Shown here: piece by piece, positions 6,488-12,592 of the stretch
Numbering within the stretch: the stretch's first letter is position 1
Layout: each line of letters opens with the position of its first letter
Assembly (NCBI GenBank): GCA_947471695.1
Contig: CANIWY010000022.1
Coordinates: 1 to 12,678, forward strand
DNA: 12,678 bases
From: Nitrosomonadaceae bacterium
GTDB taxonomy: Bacteria > Pseudomonadota > Gammaproteobacteria > Burkholderiales > Nitrosomonadaceae
Direction: 5' to 3'
The notes under the pieces: model-generated
Told to the model about the DNA's origin: nothing
What the model saw: only the letters and a program-made list of their open reading frames with translations
Databases searched by the model: none
Made by a program: the position numbers and the translations under genes

Positions 6488-6856
6488 TTAAAGAACTTCT
6501 GGCGCAAGTGAGACGATTTTCATAAAACGTGCATTACGCAGCTCACGTGTTACCGGGCCAAATATACGCGTCCCGATCGGCTCTAGCTTCGCGTTTAACA
6601 ACACGGCTGCATTACTATCGAACTTGATGAGCGAGCCGTCTACACGCCTCACTCCCTTTGCGGTCCTTACAACGACCGCATTGTAGATCTCTCCCTTCTT
6701 GACTCGACCACGAGGGGCTGCATCTTTAATAGTGACCTTAATCACATCACCAATCCCTGCATAGCGGCGTTTAGAGCCCCCCAAGACCTTGATGCACATG
6801 ATCGATCGCGCACCGGTATTGTCGGCCGCTTGTAGAATAGTTTGCATTTGAATCAT
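6488..6856 (-). CDS. rplN: 50S ribosomal protein L14
   Basis: This 122-residue protein is L14, a beta-barrel protein at the 50S subunit interface that contacts 16S helix 14 and is the binding platform for the silencing factor RsfS. It begins MIQMQTILQAADNTGAR and contains IKVLGGSKRRYAGIGDVIKVTIKDA (about 22-46) and NAAVLLNAKLEPIGTRIFGPV. The C-terminus MKIVSLAPEVL is typical of betaproteobacteria. The first ATG is preferred over Met4 because family members begin MIQM, although its upstream AGTGAG is a weak ribosome site. It is the first gene of the spc block and has its own predicted promoter. Confidence 0.98.
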   Translation of the reverse strand: MIQMQTILQAADNTGARSIMCIKVLGGSKRRYAGIGDVIKVTIKDAAPRGRVKKGEIYNAVVVRTAKGVRRVDGSLIKFDSNAAVLLNAKLEPIGTRIFGPVTRELRNARFMKIVSLAPEVL

Positions 6857-6899
6857 TTTTACTCACTCTTCCAACTTTTCCATTCAGGTTGCCCTGTGT

Positions 6900-6947
6900 G
6901 GTCAGTTTTGGATCCCGTTTGGGTTATGACGTTGTCAGGTTTTGACC
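6900..6947 (-). promoter_or_regulatory. Possible folded element in the rplN leader
   Basis: On the transcript, GGUCA (6947-6943) can pair with UGACC (6904-6900). Between them lie a UGAC-AAC-GUCA mini-hairpin (6937-6927) and a CCC-AAAC-GGG mini-hairpin (6923-6914), which together would form a three-way junction. The GTCA/TGAC blocks can also pair in other combinations. Stems are only 3-5 bp, so this may be chance. It falls in the predicted spc leader between the promoter and rplN. Confidence 0.28.
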
Positions 6948-6994
6948 GGCAACGCGTATTAAAAATCTAAAAACCAATTGCCTGAAGAGGCGAG

Positions 6995-7023
6995 ATTATA
7001 CGGGGCTTTTGTAAAGTAAACAA
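6995..7023 (-). promoter_or_regulatory. Predicted promoter of the spc block, upstream of rplN
   Basis: On the minus strand TTGTTT (7023-7018) is separated by exactly 17 nt from a perfect TATAAT (7000-6995). The -35 matches only its TTG, but an A/T-rich stretch lies upstream and could act as an UP element. Transcription would begin near 6988, giving a leader of about 130 nt before rplN. The position is the S10/spc boundary, where E. coli also has its spc promoter. No intrinsic terminator is visible in the 254-nt gap, so read-through from the S10 block is likely. Confidence 0.65.
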
Positions 7024-7110
7024 CATCTAAACTTGTTTAAACCAAACTTCTTAATGAAACACCTGCCCCTATATTCAATTACTATTTTCATCCTCAATTC
7101 GTCAGATCAA

Positions 7111-7374
7111 TCAGGCTGCATTGCCCTTTTCGATTAGCTTGGTCACTCGCCATGCCTTGGTCTTGGAGAGGGGACGACACTCTTCAATGGTCACCAGATC
7201 ACCCATATGAAACTCATTGGTCTCATCATGTGCATGGTACTTCTTGGTACGGACCATGATCTTTCCATATAGCGGGTGCTTGACTTTTCTCTCAACCAAG
7301 ACGGTGATTGTCTTGTTCATCTTATCACTCACCACCTTACCCGAGAGACTACGTCCTGAATTCGTTTCGCTCAT
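7111..7374 (-). CDS. rpsQ: 30S ribosomal protein S17
   Basis: This 87-residue protein is S17, an OB-fold primary binder of the 5' domain of 16S rRNA (helices 7 and 11). The sequence has LSGKVVSDKMNKTITVLVERKVKHPLYGK (about 10-38), the conserved core, followed by KKYHAHDE and VTIEECRPLSKTKAWRVTKLIEK. The ATG overlaps the rpmC stop by 4 nt (ATGA, 7371-7374), so translation is likely coupled. It is the last gene of the S10 block, and a 254-nt gap follows before rplN. Confidence 0.98.
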   Translation of the reverse strand: MSETNSGRSLSGKVVSDKMNKTITVLVERKVKHPLYGKIMVRTKKYHAHDETNEFHMGDLVTIEECRPLSKTKAWRVTKLIEKGNAA

Positions 7375-7568
7375 GATTGTTTCGCTTTCTGACTAATGAT
7401 GGTTTTGGTGCGCGCGATATCACGTCGCACAATCTGTAACTGGTTAGTATTACCCAGTTGCTGAGTAGCATGTTGCATCCGTAATCCAAACTGCGCCTTC
7501 AGCAATGACATTAATTCTTGCTGCAATTCAGCTGGGTTCTTATCTCTGAGTTCACTTGTCTTCATCAT
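7371..7568 (-). CDS. rpmC: 50S ribosomal protein L29
   Basis: This 65-residue protein is L29, two long helices at the polypeptide exit site next to L23, a region contacted by trigger factor, SRP and SecY. MKTSELRDKNPAELQQELMSLLKAQFGLRMQ and the ending NTNQLQIVRRDIARTKTIISQK are the family pattern. The start is the double ATG at 7563-7568. The first ATG shares one base with the rplP TAA (TAATG), and the second gives the usual MKTSEL start, so either could be used. The stop overlaps the rpsQ start by 4 nt. Confidence 0.96.
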   Translation of the reverse strand: MMKTSELRDKNPAELQQELMSLLKAQFGLRMQHATQQLGNTNQLQIVRRDIARTKTIISQKAKQS

Positions 7569-7984
7569 TAACCGCCTAATTGTCTGACAACAAATGTGGT
7601 TTCAATCGGTAGCTTAGCAGCGGCCAACCGGAATGCCTGACGTGCCAACACTTCATCAACTCCGTCCATTTCATACAGCATCTTGCCTGGCTGAATCTCT
7701 GCCACAAAGTACTCAGGATTCCCCTTTCCATTACCCATACGTACTTCGGCTGGTTTGTGTGATATCGGCTTGTCCGGGAATATACGGATCCAGATACGAC
7801 CCCCACGCTTGATATGGCGAGTCATGGCCCTTCTTGCTGCCTCAATCTGGCGCGCTGTCAAGCGACCCCTACCCACGGCCTTGAGTCCATACTCACCAAA
7901 ACTGACCTTAGCACCCCGGGTCGCAACACCCTTGTTACGGCCTTTTTGCTGTTTACGGTATTTTGATCTAGCTGGTTGCTGCAT
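7568..7984 (-). CDS. rplP: 50S ribosomal protein L16
   Basis: This 138-residue protein is L16, which helps organise the A-site tRNA binding region and the 5S/23S junction. It begins MQQPARSKYRKQQKGRNKG and contains GLKAVGRGRLTARQIEAARRAM (33-54) and WIRIFPDKPIS. Arg82 in VRMGNGKGN aligns with E. coli Arg81, the RoxA (YcfD) hydroxylation site. The ATG at 7982-7984 fits the family N-terminus and has AGGAG 6 nt upstream, but both lie inside the 3' end of rpsC, giving a 17-nt overlap. rpmC follows with a 1-nt overlap. Confidence 0.98.
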   Translation of the reverse strand: MQQPARSKYRKQQKGRNKGVATRGAKVSFGEYGLKAVGRGRLTARQIEAARRAMTRHIKRGGRIWIRIFPDKPISHKPAEVRMGNGKGNPEYFVAEIQPGKMLYEMDGVDEVLARQAFRLAAAKLPIETTFVVRQLGG

Positions 7985-8900
7985 CTTCTGCTCCTGGCTT
8001 TACTGTTTTTACGGCCTTCTTGACCGCTGTCTTAACGGGTGCTTTCTCATCTGTACTGACTGTTTTCTTGACTGTCTTTACCGCAACCTTCGTCTCATCG
8101 CCAGTCTTGGCTTTCGGCTTGGCCTTGATCGCAGGCTTCGCAGCATCTTCAGCTATCTTAGGTAGTCCTGCTGGCGGCCTCTTAGGGGACGGTGTTGGTA
8201 GACGCTTCTTCTCAATCTCGGCTGCAGGGTTCGCTGTAGCGGGAGTACTCGCTACAGCATTTTGTTCGTTATGCCCAATCACCTCACCCTTGAATACCCA
8301 TACCTTGATACCGATAATCCCATATGTAGTCTGAGCTTCAGATGTACCATAATCCAGATCGGCCCTTAAGGTATGGAGCGGAACACGACCCTCACGGTAC
8401 CACTCCCTGCGAGCGATCTCGATCCCGTTTAGACGACCCGAACTCATGATCTTGATCCCTTGAGCACCCAGTCGCATTGCATTCTGCATGGCCCTCTTCA
8501 TGGCCCTACGGAACATGATCCGTTTTTCGAGTTGCTGAGCGATATTATCTGCGATCAGTTGAGCATCAATCTCTGGCTTACGAATCTCTTCGATATTGAC
8601 ATGGACCGGTACACCCATTCTCTTCTGAAGCTCACTACGAAGGACTTCGATATCTTCACCCTTCTTACCAATTACAATTCCTGGACGAGAGCTGTAGATG
8701 GTGATCCGAGCATTCTTAGAAGGTCTCTCGATAATGACCTTGCCAACCGATGCATGTGCTAACTTCTTTTTGAGATATTCACGTACCTTGATATCTTCAT
8801 TCAGCATCACCGGAAAATTCTTGCTATTGGCGTACCACTTCGATGACCAATTCTTCAATACGGAGAGTCGAAAGCCTGTTGGATGTATTTTCTGTCCCAT
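7968..8900 (-). CDS. rpsC: 30S ribosomal protein S3 with a long Lys/Ala/Pro-rich C-terminal extension
   Basis: Residues 1-208 are a normal S3: MGQKIHPTGFRLSV start, KH domain with the GKKG loop at 78-81 (IVIGKKGEDIE), SGRLNGIEIARREWYREGRVPLHTLRADLDY, and the GIKVWVFKGE end. S3 lines the mRNA entry tunnel with S4 and S5 and contributes to helicase activity. Residues 209-310 are an extra tail: first Ala/Pro/Thr-rich, then from about 251 strongly Lys/Ala/Val-rich (15 Lys in 60 residues) with repeated KTVKK/KTAVKKAVKTVK patterns. E. coli S3 has 233 residues; this has 310. The tail reaches 17 nt into rplP. Codons run without interruption, so it looks genuine. Confidence 0.97.
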   Translation of the reverse strand: MGQKIHPTGFRLSVLKNWSSKWYANSKNFPVMLNEDIKVREYLKKKLAHASVGKVIIERPSKNARITIYSSRPGIVIGKKGEDIEVLRSELQKRMGVPVHVNIEEIRKPEIDAQLIADNIAQQLEKRIMFRRAMKRAMQNAMRLGAQGIKIMSSGRLNGIEIARREWYREGRVPLHTLRADLDYGTSEAQTTYGIIGIKVWVFKGEVIGHNEQNAVASTPATANPAAEIEKKRLPTPSPKRPPAGLPKIAEDAAKPAIKAKPKAKTGDETKVAVKTVKKTVSTDEKAPVKTAVKKAVKTVKPGAEDAATS

Positions 8901-8918
8901 AATTCCCTCTGCGCCCTT

Positions 8919-9266
8919 TTATTTTTTATTGCCGGCTTTGTCGCCGACAGTGAGAAGTATGTGACAGGTTGGCTTGACGATCCGATTGCCACGTCCCTTG
9001 GCACGTGTGCTCGTCCTCATTAGCGAGGGCCCTCGATCGACATATATTGTTGCCACTTTGAGCTCATCGATATCAGCACCCTCATTATGTTCAGCATTGG
9101 CAATTGCGGATTCGAGCAATTTACGAATGATGACCGCACCCTTCTTTGGGCTAAATGCGAGTAGGTTGAGTGCACGGTCAACCGGCAAACCGCGAATCTG
9201 GTCTGCGACCAGCCGGCCCTTTTGTTCAGATAACCGAACCCCACGTAGTATTGCAGTTGTTTGCAT
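8919..9266 (-). CDS. rplV: 50S ribosomal protein L22
   Basis: This 115-residue protein is L22, which binds 23S rRNA and extends a beta-hairpin into the exit tunnel wall, the site of erythromycin-related changes. Numbering from the chosen start, the globular part holds RGVRLSEQKGRLVADQIRGLPVDRALN (8-34) and the ANAEHNEGADIDELKV block. The hairpin spans about 77-99 (VDRGPSLMRTSTRAKGRGNRIVK). An in-frame ATG two codons earlier (9270-9272) would give 117 residues, but the AGGAG (formed partly by the rpsS stop) is only 2 nt from it, versus 8 nt from the ATG at 9264-9266. The family start METTAIL also favours the latter. Confidence 0.93.
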   Translation of the reverse strand: MQTTAILRGVRLSEQKGRLVADQIRGLPVDRALNLLAFSPKKGAVIIRKLLESAIANAEHNEGADIDELKVATIYVDRGPSLMRTSTRAKGRGNRIVKPTCHILLTVGDKAGNKK

Positions 9267-9277
9267 ATTCATTACTC

Positions 9278-9565
9278 CTATTTCTTCGACCCAGCTGATG
9301 CCTTCTTGTCGCCAGAATGTCCCTTGAATGTACGTGTGTGGGAAAACTCACCCAGCTTATGTCCCACCATATTCTCGGTTACGTAGACGGGGATATGTTG
9401 TTTTCCGTTATGGATTGCAATAGTCAGCCCAATAAAGTCTGGCAAGACGGTGGAACGGCGTGACCAAGTCTTGATCGGCCGCTTATCATTGGTCGCGCGT
9501 GCCGCCTCGACCTTGTTTATCAGGTGCAGATCTACAAATGGGCCTTTTTTTACTGAACGTGCCAT
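9278..9565 (-). CDS. rpsS: 30S ribosomal protein S19
   Basis: This 95-residue protein is S19 of the 30S head, which pairs with S13 near the A-site finger. It begins MARSVKKGPFVDLHLINKV and carries the signature region KTWSRRSTVLPDFIGLTIAIHNGKQHIPVYVTENMVGHKLGEFSHTRTFKGH near residues 33-84. The short basic tail ends GSKK. The ATG lies 6 nt after rplB, and its TAG stop contributes to the rplV ribosome-binding site, so the three genes are tightly packed. Confidence 0.98.
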   Translation of the reverse strand: MARSVKKGPFVDLHLINKVEAARATNDKRPIKTWSRRSTVLPDFIGLTIAIHNGKQHIPVYVTENMVGHKLGEFSHTRTFKGHSGDKKASAGSKK

Positions 9566-9571
9566 GATTTA

Positions 9572-10405
9572 TTATCCCTTGTTCGAATAGCGGCGGCGTA
9601 CGATCATGCCGTCAGTGCGCTTGTTGCCACGGGTACGGTAACCCTTTGCAGGTGTTCCCCACGGACTGACCGGATGACGACCTGCTGCAGTCTTTCCTTC
9701 ACCGCCACCATGAGGATGGTCGACAGGATTCATGACCACACCTCGTACGGTCGGTCGAATCCCTCTCCATCGATTAGCTCCTGCCTTTCCGATGGATCTC
9801 AGATTGTGCTCTTCATTACCCACCTCTCCGAGTGTGGCACGGCAGTCTACATGTACCTTACGAATTTCACCTGAACGTAGACGTAACTGCGCATAATCCC
9901 CTTCCCGAGCCAGTAACTGAACCGATGTACCCGCAGAACGGGCTAGTTGAGCACCCTTTCCAGGAAGCATCTCCACGCAGTGTATGGTACTTCCAACCGG
10001 AATGTTGCGTAGCGGCAAGGTATTGCCATTCTTGATAGGGGCATCGCCTCCGTTTAGCAGTTGCATCCCAGCGCTAATACCCTTAGGGGCAATGATGTAA
10101 CGACGCTCACCATCTGCATAACACAACAAAGCCAGATTCGCGCTACGGTTCGGATCATATTTTAACCGCTCGACCTTAGCAGGGATTCCATCCTTATTCC
10201 GGCGGAAGTCAACCTTACGGTAATGCTGTTTATGACCCCCACCCATATGCCGAGTGGTGATATGACCATTGTTATTGCGACCCGCGGTATGGCTTTGCTT
10301 TTCTAGAAGCTTTGAGTAGGGAGCACCCTTATGCAACTCAGGATTAACGACCTTAACAACAGCGCGCCGCCCCGGAGAGGTTGGTTTAACTTTAATTAGT
10401 GCCAT
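9572..10405 (-). CDS. rplB: 50S ribosomal protein L2
   Basis: This 277-residue protein is L2, a conserved 50S protein needed for subunit joining and located close to the peptidyl-transferase centre. It has the MALIKVKPTSPGRRAVVKV N-terminus and GRNNNGHITTRHMGGGHKQHYRKVDFRR (42-69). The OB/SH3-like RNA-binding body follows. The C-terminal VDHPHGGGEGKTAAGRHPVSPWG region (228-250) has His230, matching the key His229 of E. coli. The ATG shares one base with the rplW stop (TAATG), which suggests coupling. rpsS follows after 6 nt. Confidence 0.99.
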   Translation of the reverse strand: MALIKVKPTSPGRRAVVKVVNPELHKGAPYSKLLEKQSHTAGRNNNGHITTRHMGGGHKQHYRKVDFRRNKDGIPAKVERLKYDPNRSANLALLCYADGERRYIIAPKGISAGMQLLNGGDAPIKNGNTLPLRNIPVGSTIHCVEMLPGKGAQLARSAGTSVQLLAREGDYAQLRLRSGEIRKVHVDCRATLGEVGNEEHNLRSIGKAGANRWRGIRPTVRGVVMNPVDHPHGGGEGKTAAGRHPVSPWGTPAKGYRTRGNKRTDGMIVRRRYSNKG

Positions 10406-10740
10406 TATTTACCCCCTCCTTGTGCGATTTCAGCAAAATTTATTTCCTGTCCAGATTTGATCCCAACAAAGGCCTTCTTCCAATTGCTGCGTCGACCCAT
10501 GAACTTACCAAAACGCTTTTCCTTGCCCTTGATATTGGCCACTTGTACAGTATCTACTTGAATGCTTTGTGCCTTCCACATTAACTCGACCGCTGCCTTA
10601 ATCTCAGCCTTAGTCGCATCCTGAACGACACGAAAGATGATCTGGTTATGCTTTTCAGCGATAAGTGTTGCCTTTTCGGAGACCTGAGGGGCAAGTATGA
10701 TCTGCATCAGCCTTTCAGGGTTGAATGTTTTCGTGGTCAT
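10405..10740 (-). CDS. rplW: 50S ribosomal protein L23
   Basis: This 111-residue protein is L23 at the exit-tunnel rim, docking site for trigger factor, SRP and SecY. The APQVSEKATL element (18-26) contains Glu22, corresponding to the trigger-factor contact Glu18 of E. coli. The core VVQDATKAEIKAAVELMWKAQ and the tunnel-facing loop NIKGKEKRFGKFMGRRSNWKKAFV follow. The N-terminus is a few residues longer than in E. coli, and the GGGK C-terminus extends slightly. The ATG overlaps the rplD stop by 4 nt (ATGA), and the stop overlaps rplB by 1 nt. Confidence 0.97.
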   Translation of the reverse strand: MTTKTFNPERLMQIILAPQVSEKATLIAEKHNQIIFRVVQDATKAEIKAAVELMWKAQSIQVDTVQVANIKGKEKRFGKFMGRRSNWKKAFVGIKSGQEINFAEIAQGGGK

Positions 10741-11357
10741 GCCAGCAACTCCTCTATTTGTGTCACCGCACTGCGCGTCATAATGACATGAGCAAAGCGA
10801 AGTAGGCTGACGGGGTCGGCATGGCCGACCTCAACGATCATGACATGTGGTAGATTACGTGAAGAGAGGTACAAATTCTCATCCACCTTATCAGTAATAA
10901 TCATCACCTCGTCCATCCCCAAGCTCTTTAGTTTTTGCGCGAGTGTCTTAGTTTTCGGCGTGTCTACAGTGAAGTTATCGATCACTGACAACCGGCCATC
11001 CCGAACCAGTTGCGATAGGATTGCGCCTATGCCAGCACGGTACATTTTTCGGTTTAGTTTATGGCTGAAATTTTCTTCAGGGCTATTAGGGAAGATCTTT
11101 CCACCCCCACGCCACAATGGGCTAGAAGCCATCCCCGCCCGTGCACGTCCTGTCCCTTTTTGTGCCCATGGCTTGCGAGTGGATTTAGCAACATCTGAAC
11201 GTCCTTTCTGAGCACGGTTCGCGCTACGTGCATTTGCTAGGTAGGCTGTGACAACCTGATGGACGAGTGATTCATTATATTCACGTGCGAACAGTGCATC
11301 CGATGCCGTAATATTAGAGTCAGACTGACCATCATCTTTAATAAGTTTAATTTCCAT
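10737..11357 (-). CDS. rplD: 50S ribosomal protein L4
   Basis: This 206-residue protein is L4. In the ribosome it binds domain I of 23S rRNA and sends a long loop into the exit tunnel. In E. coli, free L4 also represses the S10 operon. The loop is at about 44-105 and includes RKPWAQKGTGRARAGMASSPLWRGGG (61-86). The globular alpha/beta part includes KTLAQKLKSLGMDEVMIITDK. The ATG shares one base with the rplC stop (TAATG), and the stop overlaps rplW by 4 nt. Confidence 0.98.
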   Translation of the reverse strand: MEIKLIKDDGQSDSNITASDALFAREYNESLVHQVVTAYLANARSANRAQKGRSDVAKSTRKPWAQKGTGRARAGMASSPLWRGGGKIFPNSPEENFSHKLNRKMYRAGIGAILSQLVRDGRLSVIDNFTVDTPKTKTLAQKLKSLGMDEVMIITDKVDENLYLSSRNLPHVMIVEVGHADPVSLLRFAHVIMTRSAVTQIEELLA

Positions 11358-12058
11358 TATGCACCCACCTTCTTTCCAGCCTTAGGATCAATCTTGACGA
11401 GTGGCTTAGCTCCGACCCTCGGAGTCTTAACGCTGGGATGTACGACCACATCACCACCCCTTGAACCTGGGATCGCACCCTTAATTAAAAGTAGTCCGCG
11501 CTCAGAGTCAACCCGAATGATGATCAGATTCTGGGTGGTCCTTTGCACACTTCCCAGATGTCCCGACATACGCTTACCTGGGAATACTCGACCTGGGTCC
11601 TGTGCCATCCCGATGGATCCCGGGACATTATGTGATTTTGAATTTCCGTGTGTGGCACGATTTGAAGAGAAGTGATGCCTCTTGATAACACCGGCAAAAC
11701 CCTTGCCGATTGAAATACCCGTCACATCCACCTTCTGCCCAACTTGGAAGATATCGACCCCAATGACTGCACCAGGCTTGAGACTGGAGAGTTGATCCGT
11801 GGTGACGCGGAATTCCTTGAGCATATGGCCAGCTTCAACTGCAGCTTTAGCGAAATGCCCCGCTGATGGTTTATTAACACGACTGGCGCGTCGTTTACCA
11901 AAGGTTACCTGCACGGCAGAATAACCATCTGTATCAGGTGTTTTGATTTGTGTGACGCGGTTGTTTGACACATCAAGCACAGTCACCGGCTGGCTTTCAC
12001 CATCATCCGTAAAAATGCGAGTCATGCCAACCTTGCGGCCGACGAGTCCTAAGCTCAT
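11357..12058 (-). CDS. rplC: 50S ribosomal protein L3
   Basis: This 233-residue protein is L3, one of the two assembly-initiating 50S proteins, with a loop that reaches toward the peptidyl-transferase centre. The N-terminal GLVGRKVGMTRIFTDDG (4-20) and the GKGFAGVIKRHHF and ATHGNSKSHNVPGSIG blocks are clear. Gln153 in GSIGMAQDPG aligns with Gln150 of E. coli, the PrmB methylation target. The C-terminus is Lys-rich and about 20 residues longer than in E. coli, as in other betaproteobacteria. AGGGA lies 7 nt before the ATG. The gene follows rpsJ after an unusually long 119-nt gap. Confidence 0.98.
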   Translation of the reverse strand: MSLGLVGRKVGMTRIFTDDGESQPVTVLDVSNNRVTQIKTPDTDGYSAVQVTFGKRRASRVNKPSAGHFAKAAVEAGHMLKEFRVTTDQLSSLKPGAVIGVDIFQVGQKVDVTGISIGKGFAGVIKRHHFSSNRATHGNSKSHNVPGSIGMAQDPGRVFPGKRMSGHLGSVQRTTQNLIIIRVDSERGLLLIKGAIPGSRGGDVVVHPSVKTPRVGAKPLVKIDPKAGKKVGA

Positions 12059-12080
12059 TTTAATTTCCCTTTTTAAAGGT

Positions 12081-12161
12081 GCCGATTACAATTGACCGGC
12101 AGATTACAAGCTTGTTTGAGCTACTTTTTCAAAAAAGTGATCTGAAAATAGTGAACTCAAA
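12081..12161 (-). promoter_or_regulatory. Inverted repeats in the rpsJ-rplC gap
   Basis: The transcript of this gap can form two structures. In the first, TTTGAG (12161-12156) pairs with CTCAAA (12120-12115) around an inner ACTTTT-TTGA-AAAAGT hairpin (12138-12123). In the second, GCCGGT (12100-12095) pairs with ATCGGC (12086-12081) with one G-U pair and an 8-nt loop. An 11-nt direct repeat, TTGTAATCNGC, occurs at 12109-12099 and 12091-12081. The second hairpin ends about 22 nt before the rplC start. No U-tract follows, so neither resembles a terminator in this direction. Function is unknown. Confidence 0.4.
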
Positions 12162-12177
12162 ACTCTTTTTTATAAAA

Positions 12178-12486
12178 CTACAATTTTATTTCCACATCTA
12201 CGCCCGCAGGCAAATCCAATTTCATCAGGGCGTCGACCGTCTTATCGGTTGGATCAATGATATCCATTAAACGTAAATGGGTACGTATCTCAAACTGGTC
12301 ACGAGAGGTCTTGTTGACATGCGGCGACCGTAATACGTCGAACCTCTCAATCCGGGTCGGCAGAGGTACGGGGCCCTTAACAACTGCGCCAGTGCGTTTA
12401 GCTGTTTCAACAATTTCCATTGCTGATTTGTCAATCAGACGATAATCAAATGCCTTGAGGCGGATACGAATTTTCTGGTTTTGCAT
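12178..12486 (-). CDS. rpsJ: 30S ribosomal protein S10 (NusE)
   Basis: This 102-residue protein is S10 of the 30S head, which also acts as NusE with NusB in transcription antitermination and binds NusG to couple RNA polymerase to ribosomes. It begins MQNQKIRIRLKAFDYRLID and includes VVKGPVPLPTRIERFDVLRSPHVNK (35-59), covering the tRNA-facing loop. The ending DALMKLDLPAGVDVEIKL is typical. It follows tuf by 106 nt and is the first gene of the S10 block; the long gap after it separates it from rplC. Confidence 0.98.
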   Translation of the reverse strand: MQNQKIRIRLKAFDYRLIDKSAMEIVETAKRTGAVVKGPVPLPTRIERFDVLRSPHVNKTSRDQFEIRTHLRLMDIIDPTDKTVDALMKLDLPAGVDVEIKL

Positions 12487-12505
12487 TTATGTTAAACCTC
12501 AGTTA

Positions 12506-12539
12506 AAACTAGGGATGGAGGATACAGGATTCTGGATTC
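12506..12539 (-). repeat. Degenerate heptamer repeat between tuf and rpsJ
   Basis: On the minus strand, GAATCCA, GAATCCT, GTATCCT and CCATCCC follow one another without a gap from 12539. Each 7-nt unit keeps ATCC in register. The first two units are also complementary to GGATTCG (12574-12568) and CAGGATT (12576-12570) upstream, so two mutually exclusive 7-bp stems can be drawn (GGATTCG with 12540-12534, or CAGGATT with 12531-12525). This is the only clear structure in the 106-nt tuf-rpsJ gap. No convincing promoter or U-tract terminator is seen there. Confidence 0.45.
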
Positions 12540-12592
12540 GTTAATTTGTTTTTTTATCACTTATTTCCGAATCCTGCCGCCTTAGTCCGCCA

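Noticed and set aside
7029..7049. AAGTTTG-GTTTAAA-CAAGTTT hairpin after rpsQ as an S10 terminator
   Set aside because: The stem is A/T-rich with two G-U pairs and no following U-tract, so it does not look like an intrinsic terminator.
11594..11611. Loss of the PrmB-methylated glutamine in L3
   Set aside because: Counting residues shows that Gln153 of GSIGMAQDPG aligns with E. coli Gln150; the Met falls at a different, variable position.
12121..12140. ACTTTTTTGAAAAAGT hairpin after rpsJ as a terminator
   Set aside because: It lacks G/C pairs and is followed by AGCTCAAAC rather than a run of U.
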